Assembly (NCBI GenBank): GCA_965206395.1
Contig: CBDBJK010000020.1
Coordinates: 138,866-202,865 of the forward strand
Length of the DNA: 64,000 nucleotides
Source of the DNA: CBDBJK01 sp965206395
GTDB taxonomy: Bacteria; Chloroflexota; Dehalococcoidia; Lucifugimonadales; CATOSD01
Direction of reading: 5' to 3'
The notes under the pieces were generated by a model. That model was given only the letters and a program-made list of their open reading frames with translations, made no database searches and was not told the DNA's origin. Positions 1-9,084 of this stretch are shown piece by piece (the first letter of the stretch is position 1; the number at the start of each line of letters is the position of its first letter). The position numbers and the translations under genes are program-made.

Positions 1-501
1 GCGGCATACGACTACGAATACGAGCGCAATGGAGTGAGCAGCCTGTTCATGCTGTTTGCACCGTTGGACGGATGGCGCCGAGTCGAGGTCAGAGAGCGTC
101 GCACGAAGGTGGACTGGGCGCATGTGATAAAGAAACTGGTCGACGAGGACTACCCTGACAGAGACCGGATCGTGCTGGTAATGGACAATCTCAACACTCA
201 CAAGCTGTCCTCGCTATACGAGGCATTCGAGCCTGCTGAGGCGAGGCGTATAGCTGAGCGACTGGAGATACACTACACTCCCAAACACGGGAGTTGGTTG
301 AATATGGCGGAGATAGAGATCGGTGTGCTGGCTCGACAGTGCCTGGACCGACGGATTGCCAATCAAGACATCCTGCGCGGCGAGGTCAATGCTTGGCAGA
401 ATCAACGCAACCGGGATGTGATACGAGTGGATTGGCGCTTCACTACCGAGGATGCGCGCATCAAGCTAAAGTCACTCTACCCATCAATACAAAAACGTTG
501 A
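1..501 (+). CDS. IS630-family transposase, C-terminal part (5' outside window)
   Basis: DDE transposase of the IS630/Tc1-mariner superfamily; it would cut and paste its element into TA sites. The visible part holds the second catalytic aspartate in LVMDNLNTHK and the third acidic residue region in HGSWLNMAEIEIGVL, then ends at TAA-less TGA before the inverted repeat. It is identical in sequence to the corresponding part of the two other copies. The reading frame is open from base 1, so the true start lies upstream. Confidence 0.9.
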   Translation, partial: AAYDYEYERNGVSSLFMLFAPLDGWRRVEVRERRTKVDWAHVIKKLVDEDYPDRDRIVLVMDNLNTHKLSSLYEAFEPAEARRIAERLEIHYTPKHGSWLNMAEIEIGVLARQCLDRRIANQDILRGEVNAWQNQRNRDVIRVDWRFTTEDARIKLKSLYPSIQKR

Positions 502-506
502 ACCAC
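1..506 (+). mobile_element. IS630-family element (type A), 3' part, copy 1
   Basis: The 3' end of an IS630-type insertion sequence cut by the window edge. The same sequence occurs complete at 43630-44878 (minus) and 57076-58323 (plus). The right terminal inverted repeat reads inwards as GTGGTTCAACGTT and ends at 506, followed by TA at 507-508, the dinucleotide IS630 elements duplicate. The left end lies outside the window. Confidence 0.9.
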
Positions 507-508
507 TA

Positions 509-1175
509 GAATATGCGCCCTAAAAAGCTCATATTTTGCGTTGTGGTTTGGTAGAATAGCGATCTGGCTATTGCGGATTACATTTCTAGTTAACGTGTTT
601 TCTGGGCCTGAAACGCTCGCCAGAGCACATAAATCCTGTGCCACTGTGCTTCTTACTCGCAGCTCGATACTTCAACCAGAGCAAAATATACCGATGTCCA
701 GATCAAACGTCGTTCTTTTTCGGTTCAATGCTAGGGTATTTTTGCTACTGTTGCATTGTCGAGCAGTCTAATGCCGTATGCAGTGGCAATTTGCGTCTCT
801 GGTTTCCTAAAATGAGGTTGATCGCCGTAGAATTAATTCCAAGCAAACCCTGGCAGGGTAATCTGTTTTACGATATATGCGCCTCGCGACAAGATTTTGG
901 CTTTACCTTCAGCGCATCTTCACTTAACATAGGGTACCTGGTAGCAATTTCCGAAGGCTTTGAAGGGCTCTGTAGGTATGCTTAAAAGCAAACCAAAACG
1001 TGAAATAACACCATAATTCCCGTTAATGGCTTGTTACAGGCGTCGAGTCGTTTTTACCCGTATTAGACTGTGATTAACCAAATTTCATCGGCCATTTTTG
1101 CCTAGCTAAGTTATCACTAAAAGTTTTTGGCCTTTAAACAAGCGTTGCATTGAGGCTCAGGAGTTGTTTCAAAAT
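509..1175. other. Intergenic region, no gene seen
   Basis: About 670 bases between the IS630 end and dapL. It is AT-richer than its surroundings, and the short open frames in it show no recognisable domain, no strong ribosome site and no conserved motif. It probably includes the dapL promoter, but I cannot pick a convincing -35/-10 pair. Confidence 0.5.
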
Positions 1176-2345
1176 ATGAGGTTCGCCAGGCGTATAGAGA
1201 GGGTACCACCCTATCTCTTTGTGGAAATTAGTCGCAAGATTGCCGAGAAGAAGGCTCAGGGCATCGATGTCATCAGCTTCGGCATCGGCGACCCGGATAT
1301 TCCGACACCCGATAATATTATTGAGCGACTGCGTGAGACAGCATTCGACGCTCCAAATCATCGCTATCCCGAAACCGATGGGCTTCCTGAGTTCAGGCAG
1401 GCCGCCGCGAACTGGTATCAGCGTCGATTCGGCATCTCTCTTGACGCCGATAAAGAGGTACTGTCGCTCATAGGGGCAAAGGAGGGCATAGGCCACGTTG
1501 CTCTATGCTTCCTCGACCCCGGTGACATCGCCCTTGTCCCTGATCCAGGCTATCCTGTTTACTCTGTCGGGACGTGGTTTGCAGGAGGTGAGTGCCATTG
1601 GATGCCATTGCTTGAGGAGAACGGCTGGCTGCCAGACCTCGACGCAATCCCAGAAGAGGTAGCTCAGAAAGCCAAAGTGATGTGGCTTAACTATCCTAAC
1701 AACCCTACAGGCGCTATAGCTGGGCTGGATTACTTCGAGAAGGTTGTAGCCTTCGCAAAGCGATACGACATCGCCGTGATGCACGACGCCTCATACACAG
1801 AGGTCACGTTCGACGGATACAAAGCTGATAGCTTCCTCCAGGTCCCAGGCGCGATGGACGTTGGTATGGAGTTCCACTCGCTGTCAAAGAGCTACAATAT
1901 GACTGGGTGGCGGCTGGGCGTGGCAGTTGGCAACGCAGAAATGATTCGCGCCCTCATGGTTATCAAGTCGAACCTGGACTCCGGCGCGCCTCAGGCAATC
2001 CAGTACATGGGGATTGAGGCGTTAAACGCCCCGCTGGACTCCATCGACGAGCGGAACAGCATCTACCAGCGTCGCCGCGACCGCGTTCTGAACGTGCTGC
2101 GCGACATAGGCCTGCACGTCGACCCACCCAAGGCGAGCCTGTATATCTGGGCACGCATTCCGGAGGGCTACACCTCCGCCGAATTCACCGCAATGCTATT
2201 AGATCAATGCGATATTGTCGTGACGCCCGGCACAGGATATGGCAAATATGGAGAAGGATACATTCGGCTATCACTGACCATCGCGGAAGATGACATGGAG
2301 AAGGGCTTGGAACGACTCGCGTCATGGAAGATTCCACCCCCTTAG
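1176..2345 (+). CDS. dapL: LL-diaminopimelate aminotransferase (class I/II aminotransferase)
   Basis: PLP-dependent aminotransferase of about 389 residues. The start of the protein (RRIERVPPYLFVEISRK), the GIGDPDIPTP motif, the NNPTG segment and the Schiff-base lysine K238 in SLSKSYNMTGWRLG are typical of DapL. That enzyme makes LL-diaminopimelate from tetrahydrodipicolinate in lysine and cell-wall synthesis. A start at TTG 1164 is possible, but ATG 1176 has AGGAG at 1159-1163 twelve bases upstream, while the TTG directly abuts that site, so I prefer the ATG. hflX follows 31 bases downstream. A related broad-specificity aminotransferase cannot be fully excluded. Confidence 0.8.
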   Translation: MRFARRIERVPPYLFVEISRKIAEKKAQGIDVISFGIGDPDIPTPDNIIERLRETAFDAPNHRYPETDGLPEFRQAAANWYQRRFGISLDADKEVLSLIGAKEGIGHVALCFLDPGDIALVPDPGYPVYSVGTWFAGGECHWMPLLEENGWLPDLDAIPEEVAQKAKVMWLNYPNNPTGAIAGLDYFEKVVAFAKRYDIAVMHDASYTEVTFDGYKADSFLQVPGAMDVGMEFHSLSKSYNMTGWRLGVAVGNAEMIRALMVIKSNLDSGAPQAIQYMGIEALNAPLDSIDERNSIYQRRRDRVLNVLRDIGLHVDPPKASLYIWARIPEGYTSAEFTAMLLDQCDIVVTPGTGYGKYGEGYIRLSLTIAEDDMEKGLERLASWKIPPP

Positions 2346-2376
2346 CCTTAGAAGGAGTTGAGCTATTCCAAGAAAA

Positions 2377-3531
2377 ATGGTGTCAACCAGACCCAAGCTT
2401 GAGCGCGCTTTGCTGATAAGCGTTCAGACCAAAGGCCGATCCAGCCGTCTCTGGACGACAGAGGATTCACTGAATGAACTGGGTGAGCTTGCTCGAAGCG
2501 CGGGCGCCAGGGTAGTCGGCTCTATGGTGCAAAGCCTCGAAAGGCCAACCCAGATGTACCTGGGCAAGGGGAAGATAGACGAACTCAAGGATATGGCGCA
2601 GGAGCGGCCCATTGACACGGTCATTTGCGACGATGAGCTTACCCCTACGCAGCAACGCAACCTTGAAAACGCGCTTGGGGGAGAAATAAAAGTAATCGAC
2701 CGCACTGCGCTGATTCTCGACGTGTTCGCTCAACGAGCGCAGACCAAAGAGGGCCGCCTCCAGGTCGAGCTTGCCCAGCACGAATACCTTTTGCCTAGGC
2801 TGGCGGGGCAGTGGTCTCATCTGGAACGCTTGGGAGGCGGCATTGGCACCAGAGGCCCTGGCGAGACTCAAATCGAGACTGACCGTCGCCTCGTGCGCGG
2901 CAGAATTCAGCGTCTCAAGAAGAACCTTGAGGATGTCAGGCGGCACAGAAATCAATATCGTGCGCGCCGCCAGGAGATGCGTATGCCTGTGGCATCGCTG
3001 GTAGGCTACACGAACGCGGGCAAAAGCACTCTGCTGAATAGCCTGACGGGGGCTGGCGTCGTCGCTGAAGACAAGTTGTTCTCAACCCTGGACCCGATCA
3101 CCAAACAGATCCGCCTGCCATCTGGCCGCCAGTTGCTCCTGACGGACACCGTAGGCTTCATTCAGAAGCTGCCTCCGGCGGTGGTGGTGGCGTTCAGGGC
3201 AACGCTTGAGGAGATAGAGGACTCCGCGTTAATCCTGCACGTACTGGATATAACGCACGCTAACGCGGCACAGCAGGCCGACGTGGCGGAAGGAATCCTT
3301 GGCGAGCTTAAACTGTCCAGCAAGCCGCGAATCCTGGTGCTTAACAAGATCGACCTTGTGGAGCAAGAAAATAGCGAATCCTCGGAAGGTGCTATGCAGG
3401 ACATGGTAGAAGGGCAGCGACGCGTGGTCTTTACATCGGCGCTGACAGGCGAAGGCACCAAGAGGCTGCTTTCCGAGATGGACGAGGCACTGACCGAAAT
3501 CGAGTCGCCAAAAGTTGCACTAGACCTTTGA
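2377..3531 (+). CDS. hflX: Ribosome-associated GTPase HflX
   Basis: 384-residue GTPase that in known bacteria binds and splits stalled 70S ribosomes. The N-terminal HflX domain has MYLGKGKIDEL, the linker has the family signature GGGIGTRGPGETQIE, and the G domain shows GYTNAGKST (G1), DTVGF (G3) and NKID (G4). An in-frame TGA at 2359 rules out a longer start. ATG 2377 lies about 20 bases after AGGAG, so initiation may be weak or coupled to dapL. The length is slightly short of the usual 400-430. Confidence 0.95.
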   Translation: MVSTRPKLERALLISVQTKGRSSRLWTTEDSLNELGELARSAGARVVGSMVQSLERPTQMYLGKGKIDELKDMAQERPIDTVICDDELTPTQQRNLENALGGEIKVIDRTALILDVFAQRAQTKEGRLQVELAQHEYLLPRLAGQWSHLERLGGGIGTRGPGETQIETDRRLVRGRIQRLKKNLEDVRRHRNQYRARRQEMRMPVASLVGYTNAGKSTLLNSLTGAGVVAEDKLFSTLDPITKQIRLPSGRQLLLTDTVGFIQKLPPAVVVAFRATLEEIEDSALILHVLDITHANAAQQADVAEGILGELKLSSKPRILVLNKIDLVEQENSESSEGAMQDMVEGQRRVVFTSALTGEGTKRLLSEMDEALTEIESPKVALDL

Positions 3532-3755
3532 CAGCCAAATAACGCTTATCGTTATCAGAGTGAAGCGTTGGAGGCCGTGAAACTATATTCGCACTATAAT
3601 AGTTATGTGAACTCAAGGTAGAGTTTCGACTATACGAGTCTAAGTCGACATAACGTGCGGTAGATGAATTTTCACCCAAAATGAAGGCCAAGCAAATTAA
3701 CTGTCGCCTTGTTGAATCACAGATATGATGAGCGGAAACATCAGAGGTGATAAAA

Positions 3756-4313
3756 ATGACGGTGCTAGAGTTCTTTGAAAAATGCCTTGATGATAATTAC
3801 AAGTCACTTCTAATAGCTGCCGATGGCCTGACCCAAGAGGAACTCTCTTGGCAGCCACAGCCTCATTGCAATTCCATCGGATTTTTGGTATGGCACTACG
3901 GGCGTGCACTCGATATGTGGTTTCAGACACACTTTCGTCAGATTCCCGAATTATGGGAACAAGGATGGGCCGAAAAGTTTAATCGCGCTCCTGCTGATCC
4001 AATGGACATCGGCTTTAGGTTTACAGTTGAGCAAGTGCAAGAGTTCAAAGTTCCTCACATATCAATACTTCTGGGATATGCAGAGGCTACCTACAAAGCT
4101 GCATTGAGTTACCTTAAAGATGTAGCCGATCAAGACCCGGATACTATCAAGAATCATAGAGGGACAAGAACTCTAGCGACTGCTTTAGAGCAGTTGGTAT
4201 GGGAGTTGAACCAGCATGGTGGGCAAATTGCCTACATCAGGGGTTTAAGGCGTGGCGTTGAAGATGCGAATTTTGCCGGCCCTGCTCTCGCTGCCAACAA
4301 GACATCAGCCTAG
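3756..4313 (+). CDS. DinB/YfiT-like four-helix protein
   Basis: 185-residue protein resembling the DinB superfamily of metal-binding four-helix bundles. These include thiol-dependent transferases and damage-inducible proteins of unknown substrate. Histidines in SIGFLVWHYGRALD and LNQHGGQIAYIRG match the usual triad positions of the family. GTG 3747 opens the frame, but ATG 3756 sits five bases after AGAGGTGA, so 3756 is the better start. Substrate and role cannot be read from the sequence. The protein is encoded alone between hflX and a P-loop kinase-like gene. Confidence 0.75.
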   Translation: MTVLEFFEKCLDDNYKSLLIAADGLTQEELSWQPQPHCNSIGFLVWHYGRALDMWFQTHFRQIPELWEQGWAEKFNRAPADPMDIGFRFTVEQVQEFKVPHISILLGYAEATYKAALSYLKDVADQDPDTIKNHRGTRTLATALEQLVWELNQHGGQIAYIRGLRRGVEDANFAGPALAANKTSA

Positions 4314-4344
4314 CAAAGTTCCGATCTTCCATACCTGAATTGAA

Positions 4345-4920
4345 ATGGACATGCAGAACATCAACAAGAAGATAGCCATAATCGGATGCAGCGGTTCGGG
4401 CAAGAGCACTCTTGCTACGAAGCTTGGCGATGTTCTGAAGCTGAACGTCGTTCACCTTGATGCTCACTTCTGGCATCCAGGATGGGTGCCGACGCCCGAA
4501 GACAAATGGATCGAAATCACAGAGAAGCTCATGGCCCAAGAGAGCTGGATAATGGACGGAAACTTCTCTGGCACGATGGACATGCGCCTGAAGGTCGCGG
4601 ACACCATTATCTTCATGGACTTTCCCAGAACTATTTGCCTATGGCGGATCATCAAGCGCCGATTCCAGAACTTTGGCAAGTCCAGACCTGACGTAGGGCC
4701 GGGATGCCCCGAACGCTTCCTGGGTGCGGCGTTCTTCGAGCTGCTTAATGGAATTTGGAACTATCCCAAGAAGCAACAGCCAGTAATATTAGAGAAACTG
4801 AGAGCATACGCGGAGGGCAGACATATCATCACGCTATCTAGCCCCGCGGATGTCACGCGATTCCTTGAGGATGCGCGCCGCAGTGGCGTGCTTGATGCCT
4901 GGTATCAGAATGCCATGTGA
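4345..4920 (+). CDS. P-loop NTPase, adenylate-kinase-like / DNA topology modulation protein family
   Basis: 191-residue P-loop protein with Walker A GCSGSGKST near the N terminus and the pattern LDAHFWHPGW...WIMDGNFSGTMDMRL...AD.IIFMDFPR. These are characteristic of the FlaR/'topology modulation' kinase-like family. Such proteins resemble adenylate and shikimate kinases; the phosphate acceptor is unknown. The start could be the first or second Met (4345 or 4351). No strong ribosome site is visible. The next gene runs in the opposite direction 25 bases downstream, so transcription converges here. Confidence 0.8.
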   Translation: MDMQNINKKIAIIGCSGSGKSTLATKLGDVLKLNVVHLDAHFWHPGWVPTPEDKWIEITEKLMAQESWIMDGNFSGTMDMRLKVADTIIFMDFPRTICLWRIIKRRFQNFGKSRPDVGPGCPERFLGAAFFELLNGIWNYPKKQQPVILEKLRAYAEGRHIITLSSPADVTRFLEDARRSGVLDAWYQNAM

Positions 4921-4945
4921 GAATCTATGCCTCTAGTAAACTTCC

Positions 4946-6040
4946 CTACGCGGTCACGCTGATGACCCCGGCCCTGTGAAGCTCCCTCAGCAGAGCTAGC
5001 CCGGCCTCTGTGGGCCTTTCGCTATCGAATACTACCCTGTGCATGTCAGGAGCATTTTGGGCAGCCTCAAAGCCAGCCTCGACTAATATGACGATCCTGT
5101 CGCCATAGAGCACGGAGGCAGCTCCGAGCTGATAGAGCATCCTCTCCGCCGCCTTGTTATCGCCCTCGCCCGAATCAGCGCCGCCGTTGGCGAGAACCAG
5201 GATTGCCGAGGTACAACCCCGCATCTCGTTTGACACCTGAGCTGGCACGGGTTGCGTATCGTCGCCGTCTTCTTCAACGCTCCCATACGAGATGCCAAAA
5301 TCGTCCAGCAACTCCTTGACGAACCGCATCGCGTTCAGATTTCCGCTATGCCCGGTGAATATCTTTCCACGAGACGGCGAGACGGCTCTTACATCATGAG
5401 GCGTGGCCTGCGCGTTCCTCTCTGCTATCGAGGTATCAGAAGTAATCCCCTGCCCTTCGTTGCCAGGCTCAGGAATTGATTCTTGATAATCTTGCAATCT
5501 TATGTAAAGAAATCCTGATTCCTCTCTGAGAATACCCGCGTATATCCCATTGGCTTTGATGATACCGAGGCACTCGCTCGCAAGGTCTGGGTGGATGCCG
5601 GCCTCGCGCTGGAGCATATTCTGAGCATATTCATCTTCTGGAAGCCGTTTCCCATCAAGCATCTGGTAGAATCGGCTAAATACGTCTGGCTGGTTCGCGA
5701 CCTCTCCGAGGGTTTGAATCAATTCCTCATCGCCCCTCGGGGCAACAATAGCCATACCCATGTCTGTAAGGCTAATGAGAGCGTCATTGTACCCGCCTAT
5801 GGTGAGGCCGTATTTGGCAGAGGAATTGAGCTTCATAGTGAATCCGCTGCTCGCCGGAGTAGTGCCAAGCGCTCCGGCGAGGAGAACCCGATCGAATGGC
5901 AGTCCTGCGTTGGTATTTTGAACTGCGATGGCAACCGACAGCGCATCTTCTAGCGTACGAATTGGATAGGGGCGCACTATTCGCGTACGCTTTCGTTCCA
6001 TAGGGCCGTCTTGAATGTCGGCAATTGGTTTAGTGCTCAT
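4946..6040 (-). CDS. Predicted nucleotide-binding protein with C-terminal TIR-like domain
   Basis: 364 residues in two parts. Residues about 20-190 hold an alpha-rich domain with a winged-helix look (LEDALSVAIAVQN..., AKYGLTIGGYNDALISLTDMG) that I do not recognise. Residues about 220-362 match the TIR-like family seen in Pycsar/CBASS effectors and stand-alone proteins (GKIFTGHSGN..., SAILVLANGG..., YQLGAASVLYGDRIVILVEAG...). In most relatives the ...ELG... helix carries a glutamate thought to serve NAD cleavage. Here it reads YQLG, so catalysis may be lost or altered. No cyclase or other defence gene lies next to it. Its function is unproven. Confidence 0.65.
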   Translation of the reverse strand: MSTKPIADIQDGPMERKRTRIVRPYPIRTLEDALSVAIAVQNTNAGLPFDRVLLAGALGTTPASSGFTMKLNSSAKYGLTIGGYNDALISLTDMGMAIVAPRGDEELIQTLGEVANQPDVFSRFYQMLDGKRLPEDEYAQNMLQREAGIHPDLASECLGIIKANGIYAGILREESGFLYIRLQDYQESIPEPGNEGQGITSDTSIAERNAQATPHDVRAVSPSRGKIFTGHSGNLNAMRFVKELLDDFGISYGSVEEDGDDTQPVPAQVSNEMRGCTSAILVLANGGADSGEGDNKAAERMLYQLGAASVLYGDRIVILVEAGFEAAQNAPDMHRVVFDSERPTEAGLALLRELHRAGVISVTA

Positions 6041-6480
6041 CTCTAATCGTCCTGTTCAAAAGGTTGGCGGCGTTTTTATCTCAGAGAAGCGTGTCCAGAG
6101 AACCATCGCAGCAGTCATTTCATCTATTCAAATATAGGCCGTGAACTTATATGTGTCAAGGTTATCCACGCATATTCTTTATTCTATGCCTGTTTACCCG
6201 CGTCCATTTAGATGATTGAAATTATGGGGAAAAGATTGCCTTCGGGAAAAGTTCGGAATTGGAAATTTCTCTTGACGTATATGAGCCTACGATAACTGTC
6301 GAGTGAACCTCTCGCCTGTGAGAATCATCCCATGTCTCAGGGGGTGTTGTCGGCTCGGGTTGCCCCGTTTGACGAACGGATGTCTCTGTGGGCACGCACG
6401 AATTATCTCATTCATCTCCTCTGTAACGGAAAGCCATGCTAAAATATAAAACAGCATCTACCATCTGAAAGGTGAACAGA
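6041..6480. other. Divergent intergenic region
   Basis: 440 bases between the minus-strand TIR-like gene and the plus-strand S41 protease, so it should hold both promoters. A TTGACG at 6272-6277 is visible, but no well-spaced -10 follows. TAAAAT at 6439-6444, close to the protease gene, could be a -10. No ORF or structured RNA is recognised. Confidence 0.4.
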
Positions 6481-7773
6481 TTGGCAATTCATCAATTGCG
6501 TAGGCCCCTGATCATAATTGTCGTCCTTGTGACTGCGTTATTTTTCGCCGCTTGTAGCGACGCAGCTCCCAGCGCAGCGCCTACCCCTCAAGCCACTGCC
6601 TCCAGCACGGCGACATTTAGCGACGAGCCTAGCGCGCCTGAGGTGGTGCAACTAGAGATACCGCTAGAAGCTCCCTCTGAGGTTCCAGAGGAGCTGAAGG
6701 CAATATGGGAGGCCTGGGCGCTTCTAGTGCGCGAACACGTTGACCGCGAAAATCTCGATCCAGCGGATGCCACAGCGGAAGCAATAAGAGGCATCGTACG
6801 AACGCTGAATGACCCTCATACGCACTATGTAGCCCCAGAAGCATTTGAAATTCAGAACCAGGACCTTCAGGGCGAGTTTGAAGGCATAGGGGCCAGCGTA
6901 TCAATGCGGCTGGACGGCAAACTCGTCGTGGTCGCTCCCATTGAGGGCAGCCCCGCGAAAGCAGCCGGAATAAAGCCGGGAGATATCATACTCGAAGTGG
7001 ATGGAGAGAGCATCGAAGGCCTTAGTCTGCTTGCAGCAGTGTCGAAGATTCGAGGGCCTAGGGGCAGTACGGTAAAACTTCTGGTGCAGCATCTAGGGGC
7101 AATTGATCCCATCGTAATTGAGATCATACGAGGCATAATTCCGCTGGAGAGCGTTCTGTTGCGAAGTGAGCCAGGAGAAAAAATCGCCCATATCAGGCTC
7201 ACCGAGTTCTTTGCCGATACTGCCGATGATCTGGGCAAAATGTTGGGCGAAGCGCAGGCGAATGGCGCTGAAGGTCTGATCATAGATGTGCGCGACAATC
7301 CAGGCGGGCTTCTTCAGTCGGTAATAGACGTAGTGAATCTGTTTCTCGACGCAGAAGAACTTGATGGCGACGCCCTGGTTCTATACGAGATTGATGCCAA
7401 CAACAGACGTACCAATTTCAAGGTCGAAAAGGGCGGCGTCGCCACAGACATCCCTATGGTAATCCTGGCTAATGAGTTTAGCGCCAGTGCTAGCGAGATT
7501 CTTGCGGGCGCGTTGCAGGATCACGAGCGCGCGACCATAGTCGGAGCCACTACCTTTGGCAAAGGCAGCGTCAATATCCTCAGAAGACTTAGCAATGGCG
7601 GCGGCCTCGTAATAACCTTTGCGCGATGGTACACTCCGCTGGGTCGGCTTATTCAGGATAACGGACTTGAACCAGATGTTGAGGTCACTTCCAGGGACCG
7701 GCAGACAGCTGAAACCATCCAGTTGGAGAAAGCCATAGAGGTCTTGGAAGGTCTCATTGGTTCTTCAGGCTAG
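6481..7773 (+). CDS. ctpA: S41-family carboxy-terminal processing protease, lipoprotein
   Basis: Secreted serine protease of the CtpA/Prc type that trims or degrades envelope proteins. The N terminus has a hydrophobic stretch ending in a lipobox FAAC, followed by a Pro/Ser/Ala/Thr-rich linker. A PDZ domain (GIGASVSMRLDGK...GDIILEVDG) and the peptidase core follow, with the catalytic serine in EFSASASEIL and lysine in TTFGKGSVN. TTG 6481 lies five bases after AGGTGA; GTG 6472 would overlap that site, so I chose the TTG. smpB follows after 13 bases, probably in the same transcript. Confidence 0.92.
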   Translation: MAIHQLRRPLIIIVVLVTALFFAACSDAAPSAAPTPQATASSTATFSDEPSAPEVVQLEIPLEAPSEVPEELKAIWEAWALLVREHVDRENLDPADATAEAIRGIVRTLNDPHTHYVAPEAFEIQNQDLQGEFEGIGASVSMRLDGKLVVVAPIEGSPAKAAGIKPGDIILEVDGESIEGLSLLAAVSKIRGPRGSTVKLLVQHLGAIDPIVIEIIRGIIPLESVLLRSEPGEKIAHIRLTEFFADTADDLGKMLGEAQANGAEGLIIDVRDNPGGLLQSVIDVVNLFLDAEELDGDALVLYEIDANNRRTNFKVEKGGVATDIPMVILANEFSASASEILAGALQDHERATIVGATTFGKGSVNILRRLSNGGGLVITFARWYTPLGRLIQDNGLEPDVEVTSRDRQTAETIQLEKAIEVLEGLIGSSG

Positions 7774-7786
7774 AGAAAAAGCAATA

Positions 7787-8245
7787 ATGACTCAAGACAA
7801 GACCATAGCGAGAAATCGCAAAGCACGATATGAGTACGAGATTCTCGATACGATCGAGGCGGGCTTGGTGCTGGCCGGAACCGAGATCAAGGCTATTCGA
7901 GAGGGTCGTGTGAACCTTGGCGATTCGTATGCCAAGCCAGAGGGCGGCGAGCTATGGCTCCACAATCTGCATATCGCTCAGTACTCCGCCGGAAGCATCA
8001 ACAATCATGACCCTACCCGACGCCGGAAGCTGCTTCTGCACAAGGATCAGATTCGACGCCTATCCAGGGAGGTAGCCGAGAAAGGGCACACAATTGTGCC
8101 GTTGAAATTGTATGTGACGCGGCACGTCGCGAAAGTCGAGTTAGCCCTGGCTCGAGGACGCAGGCAACACGACAAACGGCAGGCGATTATCGAAAGGTAC
8201 AGAGAGCGCGAGGCACAAGAGGCCTTAAGCAATCGTCGCCAGTGA
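7787..8245 (+). CDS. smpB: SsrA-binding protein SmpB
   Basis: 152-residue partner of tmRNA in rescue of stalled ribosomes. The family pattern is complete: NRKARYEYEI, AGLVLAGTEIKAIREGR, GDSYAKPEGGELWL.NLHIA, the basic RRRKLLLHK, and a C-terminal tail rich in Arg/Lys that follows the mRNA channel. ATG 7787 is preferred over TTG 7757, which would overlap the protease gene. The ssrA gene itself is not next to it. A perfect 17-bp hairpin 145 bases downstream may end the transcript. Confidence 0.95.
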   Translation: MTQDKTIARNRKARYEYEILDTIEAGLVLAGTEIKAIREGRVNLGDSYAKPEGGELWLHNLHIAQYSAGSINNHDPTRRRKLLLHKDQIRRLSREVAEKGHTIVPLKLYVTRHVAKVELALARGRRQHDKRQAIIERYREREAQEALSNRRQ

Positions 8246-8390
8246 GCATGCGAGACAGACCAAAAAGGCTACTGTTTCAATCTAATTAATTCCTCTACCC
8301 TGTTCCCACCATAAAGCTTACGGCTTTGGTTTCCGCATGACAGGGTTTCGGCCTTGACCTTGAAGCCGTGGTATTTCAAATACAGAAACG

Positions 8391-8430
8391 CACTGCGGGC
8401 CATGCTTTTATAGAAGCATGGCCCGCAGTG
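8391..8430. terminator. Perfect 17-bp hairpin between convergent genes
   Basis: CACTGCGGGCCATGCTT (8391-8407) pairs perfectly with 8414-8430 around a six-base loop TTATAG. It lies between smpB (plus) and a small HTH gene (minus), where a bidirectional terminator would be expected. No clear T tract follows on the plus strand, so the terminator role is an inference. Confidence 0.6.
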
Positions 8431-8456
8431 TTCAATTCTCGATTACGCACTGAGAA

Positions 8457-8699
8457 TCACAGGGTTAAGATTACCCTACCCTCTCTCTTCACTTCCAGTG
8501 TTTCTCCAGGAGCCAGGGCAACTCTCCTCACGTTGATGCCTAGCTTGAGCAGCCAGTATCCGAGAGTCGCTTTGCTTACGCCCAACTCCTCCGCCGTGGA
8601 AGAAAGTCCTCGTTCCGTGACCATCTCAGGCAGTATTTTCTCCAAGGGTTGGTGGAACTCTGCTTCAACCGCTGCCATCTTCTTAGTCTTCCTGGTCAT
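8457..8699 (-). CDS. Small helix-turn-helix protein
   Basis: 80-residue protein with an HTH-like stretch, GLSSTAEELGVSKATLGYWLLKLGI, then a short beta-rich tail (VALAPGETLEVKREGRVILTL). ATG at 8699 sits behind GAGGAGG with six-base spacing, so the longer upstream reading (to 8771) is not the start. It resembles small Chloroflexota DNA-binding proteins of unknown role. The target is unknown. Confidence 0.7.
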   Translation of the reverse strand: MTRKTKKMAAVEAEFHQPLEKILPEMVTERGLSSTAEELGVSKATLGYWLLKLGINVRRVALAPGETLEVKREGRVILTL

Positions 8700-8881
8700 G
8701 TCTGCCTCCTCAGTTATTGATGTTGCTAGTATGCTAAACCCAATTCGGTTTTGTGTCAATAGTTTTTTCAATGCTTTTCTAATTTATTTCTAACAGTTTC
8801 TGGCGAATTCTGGATACATCAGCAGCCTGGAATCAGGCAGATAGTCCCTACACGTCATGACCCAACGGGGCGTTCGTTGAT

Positions 8882-8928
8882 CTTATATATAAACAAGACG
8901 CTTTTTTAGCGTCTTGTTTATATATAAG
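8882..8928. repeat. Perfect 21-bp inverted repeat with T5 loop
   Basis: The left arm 8882-8902 (CTTATATATAAACAAGACGC plus T) is perfectly complementary to 8908-8928, with TTTTT between. It lies in the gap between the small HTH gene and the DUF6391 gene, which are divergently transcribed, so it is not an ordinary terminator position. It could be a regulatory hairpin, a protein-binding palindrome or a miniature element. No flanking duplication is evident. Confidence 0.7.
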
Positions 8929-9084
8929 TGGTCTGTGCAGCTTCCTGCCTCCTGATAAGCCTTGACCGACGGTGATGTCGGAAGTCGAGCGGTGAGTTAT
9001 CATACAGGTATCGAGTTCCGCTAAAGAAGCATCTAAAGTTTCAGAAATGACAAGGTAATAAGGGTAATACAGGAGGCAAACGAA

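Noticed and set aside
638..985. 115-codon open frame upstream of dapL
   Set aside because: No ribosome site, no domain and low-complexity AT-rich composition; overlapping frames are equally open.
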